Of a stretch of 64,000 bases of DNA, positions 1 to 9,285 are shown piece by piece. The stretch covers positions 1 to 64,000 of the forward strand of contig JAEYSV010000023.1 in NCBI GenBank assembly GCA_023434365.1, written 5' to 3'. How positions within the stretch are numbered: position 1 is the first letter of the stretch; every line of letters begins with the position of its first letter. The notes under the pieces were generated by a model. That model did not search any database, was not told the origin of the DNA, and saw only the letters and a program-made list of their open reading frames with translations. The position numbers and the translations under genes are program-made. The stretch is from Bacillota bacterium. GTDB taxonomy: Bacteria; Bacillota; Clostridia; Lachnospirales; Lachnospiraceae.

Positions 1-75
1 GCCAAAGTGCCAACGACTTCATACAGTTGCTCATTGAACTATGTCTTGTATCACTTTAATTTACTTTGTAATTGT

Positions 76-166
76 GCAAATTGACTAAGCCAAGTTTTCT
101 GAAGGGCTTTTGACGCCCTAATCTTCACAGGAAATTGCGTCCTATGAAATAAAACCCTCCGGGGAT
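76..166. repeat. Two short dispersed modules (A and B) near the left edge
   Basis: Module A (76-114) resembles 41615-41652 in the hisS leader. Both begin GCAAATTG, contain AAGCCA and end GGCTTTTGAC. Module B (129-166) resembles 43071-43109 just after the hisS terminator. Both begin AGGAAATTGC, then after 12 nt or so share ACCCTCC and GGGGAT at the same spacing. Small hairpins are visible: GGGC..GCCC at 104-118 and AGGA..TCCT at 129-143. No gene is seen in bases 1-279. The function is unknown, and these could be remnants of a small dispersed element. Confidence 0.4.
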
Positions 167-221
167 ACAAGGATAGATTGAAGGACAAGGTTAAAATTTG
201 CTTAATATTTTATAATTAAAA

Positions 222-250
222 TTGTTATTTGTTGGAATGTGTAATATAAT
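222..250 (+). promoter_or_regulatory. Putative sigma-A promoter of the xpaC-telA operon
   Basis: TTGTTA (222-227), a 17-nt spacer and TATAAT (245-250) lie 30 bases before the first gene, whose start follows a GGAGGA ribosome site. The -10 is perfect and the -35 is partial. Inferred from sequence only. Confidence 0.5.
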
Positions 251-279
251 TAATCTACGAATGTTGTTGGAGGAATATT

Positions 280-1572
280 ATGGATAGTAAGAATGGCGGT
301 AACCTTGGTGAACAGATTAAAAAAATAGTACAAGATGCCGTGGATAGTAAAGACTTCACAAAACTTAATCAGGATATTGGTAGAACCGTTAATATGGCTG
401 TAAGTAATATTAATGCAACAGTAAATAACCTTGTTGGCGGTAATTATAAAGGGAGAGATAATGATCGTACTTACCAGAATAAGTATGGACAGAAGTACCG
501 TTTTGGCAATGGAGGTACGGTTTATGAACAGAATCAAGCGAATCAGCGTGTGAATCCAGTGTCTGGACAAACGCAAGGGTATGGTATGATAAAACCAATG
601 AATCCAATTCAAGTCAGGCCATATGGAAGTGTGTCTGGAGTTGTGGCTACGGTGTTCGGTTCAATTTTTACTTTTATCTTTTCTTTAGCAATTCTGGTAT
701 TAGGGATTGTGGGTAGTGCTACTGGAATATATACAGTTACGAATAGTATTATAATCGGGCTTACACCGTTACTGATTGGAAGTATTTATGGAATATGTAA
801 GGGAAGCAGCTTAAGTAATCGTGCTAAGCGATATAAAATATATGTCAATCATCTGGTGCACAGACAGTATTGTTCGATCAAAGAACTATCAACTGCGGTA
901 GGAAAGTCAGAGAAATACGTATTAAATGATCTTCGAAAGATGATTAGGAAAGGAATGTTTCCACAGGGACATATTGATGCAGAGGGTACTTGTTTCATGC
1001 TAACGAATGACATCTATCAAAAGTATATCGAAGCAGAACAATCTTATATCATGCGTAATAGCGATAACAAAGAAAAAGAGAATGGAGAAGAGAATCCGGC
1101 CGATTCTCAACTTAATAAAGCAATGCAGGAAGGGAAAGAGTATCTTGCTCAGATTCATCGTGCCAATACTAATCTTACCGGTGTTGAAATTACAAGAAAA
1201 CTAACTCGCCTCGAAGAAATTATTGAAAGAATCCTAAAATTTGTTAGTACTCATCCGGAACAACTCCCAGAAATTCGTAAGTTTATGGAGTATTATGTAC
1301 CAACTACGTTAAAACTTTTGAAAACTTATGAGGAGTTTGAGTCAGAACCGATACAAGGTGTTAATATTCAGAGTGCAAAACATGAAATTATGAATACACT
1401 AGATACGATTAATGAGGCGTTTATCAAATTGTTTGATTCACTTTATGAAGCTTCTGCAATGGAAGTCTCTGCGGATATTTCTGTTTTAAATACAGTACTT
1501 GCACAAGAAGGCTTAGCGAAGGATGATTTTCAAGAGGTAATTAACGATAATAAGAAAAAATGGGATTTATAA
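280..1572 (+). CDS. XpaC-like membrane protein (5-bromo-4-chloroindolyl phosphate hydrolysis family)
   Basis: A 430-residue protein whose order of parts matches the XpaC family. It has a polar N-terminal region (about 1-110), two adjacent membrane segments (about 119-145 and 150-172), and a helix-turn-helix-like stretch around 188-215 (IKELSTAVGKSEKYVLNDL). A long helical C-terminal domain follows, where family similarity is expected. XpaC was named for hydrolysis of an indolyl phosphate substrate, but its natural role is unclear. The gene sits 93 bp before telA, the usual partner of this family in Firmicutes, so the two probably act together at the membrane. The start follows GGAGGA with good spacing. 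The family call rests on architecture and partner gene, not a search. Confidence 0.65.
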   Translation: MDSKNGGNLGEQIKKIVQDAVDSKDFTKLNQDIGRTVNMAVSNINATVNNLVGGNYKGRDNDRTYQNKYGQKYRFGNGGTVYEQNQANQRVNPVSGQTQGYGMIKPMNPIQVRPYGSVSGVVATVFGSIFTFIFSLAILVLGIVGSATGIYTVTNSIIIGLTPLLIGSIYGICKGSSLSNRAKRYKIYVNHLVHRQYCSIKELSTAVGKSEKYVLNDLRKMIRKGMFPQGHIDAEGTCFMLTNDIYQKYIEAEQSYIMRNSDNKEKENGEENPADSQLNKAMQEGKEYLAQIHRANTNLTGVEITRKLTRLEEIIERILKFVSTHPEQLPEIRKFMEYYVPTTLKLLKTYEEFESEPIQGVNIQSAKHEIMNTLDTINEAFIKLFDSLYEASAMEVSADISVLNTVLAQEGLAKDDFQEVINDNKKKWDL

Positions 1573-1665
1573 TATATATAAGCATAGCGTGAAATATCAA
1601 ATAACATAAATAAGTACACATAATACCATAAGTTTAAGGGAATAAAAGAGAGGAGACAATATATA

Positions 1666-2883
1666 ATGAGTGAATTAGAAAAGCAATTACAACCTGATAA
1701 TGATACCGAAATTATTGTTGATGCATACGAAGAAATAAAAGATGAGGGTCCTGTTTTAACATTTGAACCATTTAAGGAAGAAGCACCGATTGCTGTAGCC
1801 ACAAATACCGCTGCTGAAGTTAGTAAACCAAAAGAGGCTCCTGTATTTGATGAATCAACTTTGACTGCAGAAGAAAGAAAGATGGTTCAAGACTTTGCGA
1901 GCAAGATTGAGATATCCAATTCTAATATGATATTACAGTATGGTGCAGGAGCGCAGAAAAAGATGGCTGATTTTTCTGGTACCGCACTGAATAATGTTAA
2001 ATCTAAAGATCTGGGCGAAATCGGGAATATGCTATCTGGAGTCGTAACAGAGTTAAAGAGCTTTGATGTTGAAGAAGATGAAAAAGGGTTCTTTTCCTTT
2101 TTTAAGAAAAGTTCGAATAAAGTTACGGCTATGAAAGCCAAATATGCGAAGGCAGAAGAAAATGTTGACCGAATTTGTAAAGTTCTTGAAAATCATCAAA
2201 TACAGTTATTAAAAGATGTGGCAATGCTTGATAAGATGTATGAAATGAACCGTACTTATTTTAAAGAGTTGTCTATGTATATATTAGCAGGAAAGAAACG
2301 ACTTCATGAAGTTCAGACAGTGGATTTGCCAAATTTGCTTGATAAAGCAGCAAAAAGCGGACTTCCTGAAGATGCGCAGTCCGCTAATGATCTGTCTAAT
2401 CTATGCAATCGTTTTGAGAAGAAAATTCATGATCTGGAACTGACCAGAATGATATCCATTCAAATGGCACCACAGATTCGTCTGGTACAGAATAACGATA
2501 CGATAATGTCGGAAAAAATTCAGTCAACAATAGTGAATACGATTCCATTATGGAAGAGTCAGATGGTACTTGCACTGGGCATTTCTCATTCTCAGCAAGC
2601 TGCAATTGCACAAAGGGAAGTAACTGATATGACGAATGAGCTATTAAAGAAGAATGCAGAAGCATTAAAACTTGCAACAATTCAGACCGCAAATGAGACA
2701 GAACGCGGTATTGTAGATATGGAAACCTTACGTGCAACGAATGAGTCATTGATCAGTACGTTGGATGAAGTAGCAAGAATTCAGACCGAAGGTAGACAAA
2801 GAAGAAAAGAAGCGGAAGTGGAACTGAATAATATTGAAACTCAGCTTCGAACGAAACTATTAGAAATGAATAACAACCGCTAA
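1666..2883 (+). CDS. telA: TelA/YceH family toxic anion resistance protein
   Basis: A soluble 405-residue, strongly helical and charged protein typical of the TelA family (tellurite and other anion resistance). The conserved core starts around residue 70, and long helices fill the second half with motifs such as NTIPLWKSQMVLAL. No signal peptide or membrane segment is visible. In many Firmicutes telA lies directly after an xpaC-like gene, as here, and is tied to envelope stress or toxic anion tolerance. The biochemical activity is not established. The start is supported by GAGGAG upstream. Length is normal for the family. Confidence 0.8.
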   Translation: MSELEKQLQPDNDTEIIVDAYEEIKDEGPVLTFEPFKEEAPIAVATNTAAEVSKPKEAPVFDESTLTAEERKMVQDFASKIEISNSNMILQYGAGAQKKMADFSGTALNNVKSKDLGEIGNMLSGVVTELKSFDVEEDEKGFFSFFKKSSNKVTAMKAKYAKAEENVDRICKVLENHQIQLLKDVAMLDKMYEMNRTYFKELSMYILAGKKRLHEVQTVDLPNLLDKAAKSGLPEDAQSANDLSNLCNRFEKKIHDLELTRMISIQMAPQIRLVQNNDTIMSEKIQSTIVNTIPLWKSQMVLALGISHSQQAAIAQREVTDMTNELLKKNAEALKLATIQTANETERGIVDMETLRATNESLISTLDEVARIQTEGRQRRKEAEVELNNIETQLRTKLLEMNNNR

Positions 2884-2921
2884 AGAAAAGTCTATAGGTA
2901 CTAAGAAAAGGGAGGTTTCCT

Positions 2922-3146
2922 ATGAAATTTATTTTTCCCATCAGTTATATTACCAAGAGAGAGAATGTGGGTAGTTTAGTTATACCAATTATCATCTACT
3001 TAGTTATCGGTAGTGTATTCGGTTTTGTTAATCTCCTGCTAGGATGGATTCCGGTAGTTGGGTGGTTAGTAGGCCTGATTACTGGTATGATTGGATTATA
3101 CCTATTGATTGGTATTATTATCTGCATTGTGAGGTTTTTTGAGTAA
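2922..3146 (+). CDS. Small two-helix membrane protein of unknown function
   Basis: A 74-residue protein with a short positively charged N-terminus and two hydrophobic segments (about 18-40 and 45-70) separated by a Gly/Trp-rich turn (LGWIPVVGWLVGL). It has a very good ribosome site (GGGAGG, 7 nt before ATG) and lies 38 bp after telA, followed by a strong terminator. It is therefore the last gene of the xpaC-telA transcript and may be part of the same membrane assembly. I do not recognise a named family. Confidence 0.7.
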   Translation: MKFIFPISYITKRENVGSLVIPIIIYLVIGSVFGFVNLLLGWIPVVGWLVGLITGMIGLYLLIGIIICIVRFFE

Positions 3147-3171
3147 TTAATAATATTAGGATTCATCGTAT

Positions 3172-3205
3172 AAGAAAAGCAAGGAGCAGGCTCCTTGCTT
3201 TTCTT
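3172..3205 (+). terminator. Intrinsic terminator after the telA operon
   Basis: A perfect 16-bp stem (3172-3187 with 3190-3205) with a 2-nt loop. The stem itself supplies an A-run on one side and a T-run on the other, so it can serve both the telA operon and transcription coming from the right. Confidence 0.85.
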
Positions 3206-3328
3206 ATATCATAGGATATTACATTCCTATGATATAAAAACGCTCCGCGAGGATGCACATGACGCGCATATGGAAGTTTGTCACTATCGTGACAGCGCGT
3301 CAGCGCATGAGTTTCGCTAGCGAAACTC
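3205..3328. repeat. Structured repeat element, copy 1 (hairpin, 71-bp core, hairpin)
   Basis: Three parts are visible. The first is a 12-bp perfect stem-loop (3205-3216 with 3225-3236). Next is a 71-bp core (3236-3306) that recurs at 41264-41334 with one mismatch. Last is a 20-bp perfect palindrome (3309-3328). Inside the core, TGACGCGC (3260-3267) can pair with GCGCGTCA (3295-3302), and GTCAC (3280-3284) with GTGAC (3289-3293). The flanking hairpins have different sequences in the two copies but the same position. The element lies between the telA-operon terminator and the symporter's 3' end. A short reading frame over it is not considered coding. Confidence 0.8.
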
Positions 3329-3356
3329 TTTCTTGTTACAAACTAGGATACCTAAA

Positions 3357-4865
3357 TTATATATCTGCAGATTTGACAGAGTCAAATTCCTCGATTATTT
3401 CATTGGATGGAGTATTACTTAATAAGCTTACTACAATAATGAGTAATGAGGAGAAGATAAATGCAGGCAGTAATTCGTAGATAGAGAAAATACCACCAAG
3501 TGGGTTTAAAAAGATGGACCAAATTAAGGATAAAGCGCCTCCTCCTACCATACCGCAGATCGCTCCGGATAACGTTGTACGCTTCCAGAAAAGTGAGAAT
3601 AGAATGAGTGGTCCAAAGGCTGCTCCAAATCCTGCCCATGCATAGCTTACAAGGTCGAAGATCTTACTGTTTGGATCTGAAGCAATAAACATTGCAACAA
3701 CTGCAACAACCAGAATGGTTATTTTACCAATAAGCAAAACCTGTTTATCAGTAGCATCCTTTTTAAATATCTTTTTAAATAGATTGGTGCCTACGCTTGA
3801 GGATACCATAAGTAACTGAGAATCTGCAGTACTCATCGTAGCTGCCAGAATTCCAGATAATATAACTCCAGCAAAAATTGCGGGTATAAAGGTCTTGGTC
3901 ATTACAATAAAGATCTTTTCACTATCAACTAATACATCGATGGCTCCTTGAGCGGATAAGGCATTGCCGACAAAACCGATGCAAACTGCGACTGCAAGAG
4001 AAATTACTACCCAGATCATAGCAATATGACGTGATTTCTTAATCTGTTTTGAGTTTTTAATTGCCATAAAACGAATCAAAATATGAGGGACACCAAAGTA
4101 ACCCAGCCCCCAAGCTAAACCACTTACCATCGAGATGATGCCATAGGAGGAAGCAGAGTTTGTTTCTACATCATATGTATTAAATAGATCAAGATATCCT
4201 GGTAAACTTTCTGCATTGTCAATAACAGCACTGATTCCACCAGCATTTGCAACACCTACAATAAGAACAACAATAATTGCAAAGCTCATTAACAAGCCTT
4301 GAATGAAGTCAGTTGTACTGGCTGCTAAAAAGCCTCCGATAAAGGTATAGGCAACAATAACAAGACCGCAGATAATCATGGTAGGAAGATAATTAATGTC
4401 AAATAATGATTTAAATAGCTTTCCACAGGCACTAAAACCACTTGCTGTGTAAACGGAGAAGAATATGATAATAACTATTGAGGAGATAACCATGAGAATA
4501 TTATGCTTATCTCGGTACCGGTTGCTAAAAAAATCAGGAATGGTAATAGAGTTATTAGATACTTGTGAATATTTTCTTAAACGGGAAGCAACAAATTTCC
4601 AGTTAAGGTAAGTACCAAGTGTTAATCCAATTGCCGTCCATCCAGCAGCTCCAAATCCACTTAAATAAGCAGTTCCTGGAAGCCCCATTAACAACCAGCT
4701 ACTCATGTCACTTGCTTCAGCACTCATTGCTGTAACCCAGGGACCTAGACTGCGTCCACCAATAAAGTAATCATCAGATGTCTTATTTTTATTGCTATAG
4801 TATATTCCGACACCAATAACGACTACCATATAAACCCCAATTCCAATTAAAACAAGATAATCCAT
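3357..4865 (-). CDS. putP: Sodium:solute symporter, PutP-like (proline permease family)
   Basis: A 502-residue integral membrane protein with about 13 hydrophobic segments, the usual size and layout of the SSS family. It likely imports proline or a related solute with Na+. Family features include GGRSLGPWVTAMSAEASDMS near residues 36-55, which belongs to the conserved TM1-TM2 region, and AATMSTADSQLLMVSSS around 335-350 in the conserved later helices. The longer frame begins six residues upstream at 4883, but GGTGG lies inside that extension, so ATG at 4865 is preferred. It is transcribed alone, convergent with the telA operon. Substrate is inferred from resemblance to PutP. Confidence 0.85.
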   Translation of the reverse strand: MDYLVLIGIGVYMVVVIGVGIYYSNKNKTSDDYFIGGRSLGPWVTAMSAEASDMSSWLLMGLPGTAYLSGFGAAGWTAIGLTLGTYLNWKFVASRLRKYSQVSNNSITIPDFFSNRYRDKHNILMVISSIVIIIFFSVYTASGFSACGKLFKSLFDINYLPTMIICGLVIVAYTFIGGFLAASTTDFIQGLLMSFAIIVVLIVGVANAGGISAVIDNAESLPGYLDLFNTYDVETNSASSYGIISMVSGLAWGLGYFGVPHILIRFMAIKNSKQIKKSRHIAMIWVVISLAVAVCIGFVGNALSAQGAIDVLVDSEKIFIVMTKTFIPAIFAGVILSGILAATMSTADSQLLMVSSSVGTNLFKKIFKKDATDKQVLLIGKITILVVAVVAMFIASDPNSKIFDLVSYAWAGFGAAFGPLILFSLFWKRTTLSGAICGMVGGGALSLIWSIFLNPLGGIFSIYELLPAFIFSSLLIIVVSLLSNTPSNEIIEEFDSVKSADI

Positions 4866-5088
4866 AAAATTTCCACCTTTCATATTTTTTGTAAATGATA
4901 CTCATAGAAATATTTTACTATAATTTCAACGTGCTTTCAATCATTAATGTACAATTATGCATCAGAAAGTAAGAATATACAATAAAATAAAAGCACTATT
5001 CAAACACATTAAAATGTATTATACTGTCAACTGTAAACAAATCGCTTTACTGAATAAATATTAAGTTATTGAGAAATGGAGAACAACT

Positions 5089-5451
5089 ATGAATTTTAAA
5101 TTTGCACACAATAATATTAATGTATATGATTTAGACAAATCAATCGCTTTTTATAAGGAAGCTCTCGGATTAGAGGAAGTAAGAAGAAGGGAAAAGGAAG
5201 ATTTTACGTTAGTATTTTTAGGCGATGGAACGACAGGCCATTTATTAGAGTTAACATGGTTAAAAGAATGGAATCGTCCATATAACCTTGGAGACAACGA
5301 GTTTCATCTTGCGTTCGAAGTAGATAATATGCAGGAAGCTCATAAAAAGCACGAAGAGATGGGATGTATCTGCTATGAAAATATGGCGATGGGCATCTAT
5401 TTTATTAGCGATCCAGATGGATATTGGTTGGAAATAATTCCAGCGAAATAG
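5089..5451 (+). CDS. VOC-fold protein, lactoylglutathione lyase-like
   Basis: A 120-residue single-domain glyoxalase/VOC protein with two beta-alpha-beta-beta-beta modules. The pattern HNNINVYDLDKSIAFYKEALGL at the N-terminus, HLLELTW near 60, HLAFEV near 79 and GYWLEIIP at the C-terminus supply the expected metal-binding His and Glu positions. It resembles the small GloA-like proteins of Clostridia, which may detoxify methylglyoxal, but glutathione is rarely used there, so the true substrate is uncertain. It ends 26 bp before the hydrolase gene. Confidence 0.75.
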   Translation: MNFKFAHNNINVYDLDKSIAFYKEALGLEEVRRREKEDFTLVFLGDGTTGHLLELTWLKEWNRPYNLGDNEFHLAFEVDNMQEAHKKHEEMGCICYENMAMGIYFISDPDGYWLEIIPAK

Positions 5452-5476
5452 AACATAGCCGAATGAGGGTATAGTG

Positions 5477-7714
5477 ATGAGGAGAAGTAGAGTGCGATAT
5501 GCTTGGTTTAGAAATAGGAAAGAGTGTTTTAAGAAGACAATTGAATATATTCGAACGATATTTTCGCCCTATTTTGGTGCAGCCTCCTGGACGAATTATA
5601 CGCTTGTTGGGGTCGCCAGTCTGATCATTGCACTTATGTGTCAAGGAACAGGGTTACCATTTATCTTGGAAATGATAATTCTGTTTTTTGTCTCATTTCT
5701 ATTGCTATCTGTGGTTCGCATTTTGGTTCTATTCCTGCTTCGGCCCTTACATATAAGGTACCTGAAAGTCATTGTGAATCTACTCATCCTTATTATTACC
5801 TTAGTAATTTATCTTGATTTTGCAGTAGGAGATAGAATTGAACTTATGACTCAGATATATAAAGCTATCTGGGTGAGTTTGTTACTGTATTTTACGACAC
5901 TAAGTATTTATGCAATCATTGTTCGTAAAAATAGGAAGGTTTTTATTCTTATCATTAGCCTATGCTGCATGGGAGGGCAGGTATACCTGTTTTCTTATCT
6001 TGCAGGAGTAATACACGGAGTAAACTATCTTGAGACGATTGCGAATCTTAGGAATCGTCAGTATGATGTTGCCTCGCAGGATCCTTCAATCTATGCTGCA
6101 TCTCTTAAAAAGGGAGAGTACAACGTTGCTACGGTTACTTATGGTAGAGAGGGCACGTTACCATCTGATAAAGTGAATTTGCGCCCTTTTGTCAACCATT
6201 ATGATGGTATAAGAGAAGTACTTAGGAATCATTACTGGGGATTTTCAATTGAGGAAGTACCGCTAACTGGGAAAGTATGGTACCCGGAAGGGAAACTGGA
6301 ATGTCCCATACTCTTTATAATTCATGGAAATCATGCTATGACAACACCCTCTTATCAGGGGTATGAATATCTTGCCAGTCATCTTGCTAGCAGAGGTTAT
6401 ATTGTTGTCAGCGTAGATGAAAATGTTTTGAACTATTATATTGATCAAGGGCTAAGCGGGGAAAATGATGCAAGAGCTGTTTTGCTATTAGAAAATATTG
6501 CGCAAATGGAAAAATATAATCAGATGCAATCTTCTCCTTTATATCAGAAAATTGATATGGAGAAAATTGCCCTTGCGGGTCATAGCAGAGGAGGAGAAGC
6601 GGTTGCCTTAGCGTATTTATTTAATACATTAAGATCTTATCCGGACAATGATTATTATCAGTTTAATTATCGTTATAATATCAGTTCGTTGATAGCAATA
6701 GCACCTTCTGTTAATCAGTATTATCCTGCAGGGAAAGAAGTTTTATTAAAAGACGTTAACTACTTATTATTACATGGGAGCAATGATCAGGATGTCAACT
6801 CCTTTATGGGAGTTAAACAATATAATCAGATTAGCTTTACAGGGGGCAAAGAGTGCTTTAAAAGTTATCTTTATATTGGCGGTGCCAATCATGGCCAGTT
6901 TAACACGACATGGAATTATGATACCCAGATCCCATTTCGTTTTCTCTATGAACATAGTAATTTGATTCCTGGTGTTGAGCAAAGAGAGATTGCTACTGGA
7001 TTTATTACTGCTTTTTTGGATACCACATTGCTTGGGCAAAAAGAGAAGGAGGAGCTGTTTTATCAGTATTATGCGTTTAGAGATTCCATGCCAGATACTA
7101 TATATCAGCAAGCTTACTCCAATAGTAGTCGAGTTATTTTAGCAGATTACGAAGAAGATATTAAGGTAGATACGATTACTTATAAAGAAGCAGAGGCCGA
7201 AGGTAAGCGTCTTTACTTGCGAGAACAAAAGAATTCATTTTTAGAGGGTAGCCATATCGATAAGAAAAATTATGCTGTCTACCTTAGCTTTTCCAATCTT
7301 AATTCAGAGTATGAGCTACAGTTTGAAGAGACTGAGGTTTTGCCACCGTTTGCTGGAATGGAGTATCTTCAGTTTGATGTGGCGAATCGTGATGTTGATG
7401 CAGTGTTAAATGAAGAATTTGCCTTTATCAATTTTGGCGTAGTTATAGAAGATGGATATGGAGAACAGGCTAGGGTTGATGTGCTAGAATATGCTAATTT
7501 GTATCCCGTTTGGCCGGTGTGTTTGTATAAAGTACAGCATTCATTAAAATCATATGATATGAAGTCAGAATACCAGACTGTGCGTATTCCGATTAGTGCG
7601 TTTGTAAAAAAGAATGCAAAACTTAACCTTACCAATATTATGAATATGCGGTTTGTGTTTGATAAAGTAGAAAATGGACAGATATTAGTAGACAATATAG
7701 AACTAACGAAATAG
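5477..7714 (+). CDS. Membrane-anchored alpha/beta hydrolase
   Basis: A 745-residue protein. About five hydrophobic segments fill the first 180 residues. An alpha/beta hydrolase domain then starts near 270: PILFIIHGNHAM forms the oxyanion strand and loop. GHSRGGEAVALAY near residue 365 is the nucleophile elbow with the catalytic Ser. GGANHGQFN near 470 offers the likely catalytic His. The last 170 residues look like a beta-rich carbohydrate-binding-type domain. The enzyme probably hydrolyses an ester outside the membrane, but the substrate is unknown. GTG at 5474 is possible, but GAGGG is better spaced for ATG at 5477. Confidence 0.7.
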   Translation: MRRSRVRYAWFRNRKECFKKTIEYIRTIFSPYFGAASWTNYTLVGVASLIIALMCQGTGLPFILEMIILFFVSFLLLSVVRILVLFLLRPLHIRYLKVIVNLLILIITLVIYLDFAVGDRIELMTQIYKAIWVSLLLYFTTLSIYAIIVRKNRKVFILIISLCCMGGQVYLFSYLAGVIHGVNYLETIANLRNRQYDVASQDPSIYAASLKKGEYNVATVTYGREGTLPSDKVNLRPFVNHYDGIREVLRNHYWGFSIEEVPLTGKVWYPEGKLECPILFIIHGNHAMTTPSYQGYEYLASHLASRGYIVVSVDENVLNYYIDQGLSGENDARAVLLLENIAQMEKYNQMQSSPLYQKIDMEKIALAGHSRGGEAVALAYLFNTLRSYPDNDYYQFNYRYNISSLIAIAPSVNQYYPAGKEVLLKDVNYLLLHGSNDQDVNSFMGVKQYNQISFTGGKECFKSYLYIGGANHGQFNTTWNYDTQIPFRFLYEHSNLIPGVEQREIATGFITAFLDTTLLGQKEKEELFYQYYAFRDSMPDTIYQQAYSNSSRVILADYEEDIKVDTITYKEAEAEGKRLYLREQKNSFLEGSHIDKKNYAVYLSFSNLNSEYELQFEETEVLPPFAGMEYLQFDVANRDVDAVLNEEFAFINFGVVIEDGYGEQARVDVLEYANLYPVWPVCLYKVQHSLKSYDMKSEYQTVRIPISAFVKKNAKLNLTNIMNMRFVFDKVENGQILVDNIELTK

Positions 7715-7745
7715 GAGGATTTGCTGTAACAGGCAAAAATTCAAA

Positions 7746-8504
7746 ATGGCAAAATCAATTGAAGTAAAACGAGTTCGAATAGGGGAAGGACTTCCTAAGA
7801 TCTGTGTCCCAATCATTGGAAGAACAAGACAACAGATAGAAAACGAAGCAAAAGAAATAAGTTTACTTGATACAGATATGATAGAATGGCGCATCGATTA
7901 TTTTGTGGAAGGTCGTAAGGCCGTAAATGTAAACGAGATGCTCGGAGTAATTAAAAGCATAGTAAAACAGCCCATTATTCTAACATTTCGAACCTCAGCG
8001 GAGGGAGGACAGCTTGACATTACTCCAACCCAGTATCAGAATCTATACGAAGAAATTATTGGTAATGGAAAGCCGGATATGATTGATATAGAATGGGCAT
8101 TGCAGCAGACATTACAACAGAACTTATGTATGCTTGCAAGAGAAAACAATGTTGTGCCGATATTATCTAACCATGATTTTCAAAAGACACCAGCAAAGGA
8201 AACCTTATTGCGTCGTTTTTTTGATATGGAGCGAATGGGAGCAGGTATTGCGAAAATAGCGGCAATGCCAAATAACTATCGCGATGTATTGGTTTTGATG
8301 CAGGCAACCAGAGAAGCATCAGAGTGTGTTAGAATACCAGTGGTTAGTATGTCCATGGGAAAACTCGGGGTATTAAGCAGGGTGGGTGGAGAAACAAGTG
8401 GCAGCGCAATTACCTTTGCTAAACATGGAGACAATAGTGCTCCAGGCCAGCTTCCACTTGATACAGTTCGCTTGATTATTAATGAATTGGCTAAGCAAAA
8501 TTAA
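7746..8504 (+). CDS. aroD: 3-dehydroquinate dehydratase, type I
   Basis: A 252-residue class I dehydroquinase, third step of the shikimate pathway, converting 3-dehydroquinate to 3-dehydroshikimate through a Schiff base. Catalytic residues fall at the same numbers as in the well-studied enteric enzyme: Glu86 (in TSAEGG), His143 (in LSNHDF) and Lys170 (in GAGIAKIAAMP), with the substrate Arg in GVLSRVGGE. Length is normal. It stands alone, away from other aro genes. The nearest strong ribosome site (AGGAGG, 7713-7718) overlaps the previous stop codon and lies about 27 nt before the only usable ATG, which is unusual. Confidence 0.92.
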   Translation: MAKSIEVKRVRIGEGLPKICVPIIGRTRQQIENEAKEISLLDTDMIEWRIDYFVEGRKAVNVNEMLGVIKSIVKQPIILTFRTSAEGGQLDITPTQYQNLYEEIIGNGKPDMIDIEWALQQTLQQNLCMLARENNVVPILSNHDFQKTPAKETLLRRFFDMERMGAGIAKIAAMPNNYRDVLVLMQATREASECVRIPVVSMSMGKLGVLSRVGGETSGSAITFAKHGDNSAPGQLPLDTVRLIINELAKQN

Positions 8505-8548
8505 AAAAATATTGCTTTCAGAGCTTTATAGATAGAGAGGCTTTTTGG

Positions 8549-9172
8549 ATGGAAATTAAAAACTATAATCTGGTTAATTATCAGAAAGAATTAGAAAAAA
8601 TCATTAATGAAAATGAGAAGAATCAGGTAGTTCCTACTTTATTACTACACAGTTGCTGTGCGCCATGCAGCAGTTATTGTATTGAATATCTGGCAAATTA
8701 TTTTCAGGTTACTATATTTTTTTATAATCCCAATATCTCACCACCTGAGGAGTATGTAAGACGAAATGAGGAGCAACAAAGACTGATTAGTCAGCTTCCG
8801 GTCAAATATCCTGTAAAGTTTATCGAAGGGGATTATGAGGTGCAGACATTCTATCAGTTGGCGAAAGGGTTGGAGGACTTAGAAGAAGGTGGAGAGCGTT
8901 GCTTCAGATGCTACGAAATGCGTATGATTGAAGCAGCTCTTAAAGCAAAAGAGTTAAAAATTGATTATTTTACTACGACTTTGTCTATCAGTCCACACAA
9001 GAATGCCGCAAAGATTAATGAAATAGGATTATCAATTGAAGAAAAGTACGAGGTTAAGTTCCTTCCTTCTGATTTTAAGAAGAAAAATGGATATAAACGA
9101 AGTATTGAACTTTCAAGAGAATATGATCTGTATCGCCAGGATTACTGTGGCTGTGTATATTCAAGACGTTAA
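8549..9172 (+). CDS. queH: Epoxyqueuosine reductase QueH
   Basis: A 207-residue protein of the QueH (former DUF208) family, which performs the last step of queuosine tRNA modification, reducing epoxyqueuosine to queuosine. It uses an iron-sulfur cluster and unrelated machinery to QueG. Visible signatures are the N-terminal HSCCAPCSSYC (Cys36, Cys37, Cys40, Cys44), GERCFRCYEMRM near the middle, TTLSISPHKN, and DYCGCVY near the C-terminus. These supply the cluster and catalytic cysteines. It lies 44 bp after aroD and is followed by a terminator, so the two may share a transcript. Confidence 0.9.
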   Translation: MEIKNYNLVNYQKELEKIINENEKNQVVPTLLLHSCCAPCSSYCIEYLANYFQVTIFFYNPNISPPEEYVRRNEEQQRLISQLPVKYPVKFIEGDYEVQTFYQLAKGLEDLEEGGERCFRCYEMRMIEAALKAKELKIDYFTTTLSISPHKNAAKINEIGLSIEEKYEVKFLPSDFKKKNGYKRSIELSREYDLYRQDYCGCVYSRR

Positions 9173-9190
9173 CATATCATTTTAATAAGA

Positions 9191-9229
9191 GTAGTCGCAT
9201 ACATTATAGTGATGCGACTACATTTTTTT
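9191..9229 (+). terminator. Intrinsic terminator after queH
   Basis: Stem GTAGTCGCAT (9191-9200) pairs with ATGCGACTAC (9212-9221), followed by a run of seven T. Confidence 0.88.
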
Positions 9230-9285
9230 GTGAGTCAGAGTTGTTTCCAATCCAAATAACCGAATTCGATATAAGTCACCATTTC

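Noticed and set aside
3253..3480. 75-codon frame starting in the structured repeat
   Set aside because: It runs through the repeat core, its palindrome and the antisense end of the symporter gene, with no ribosome site.
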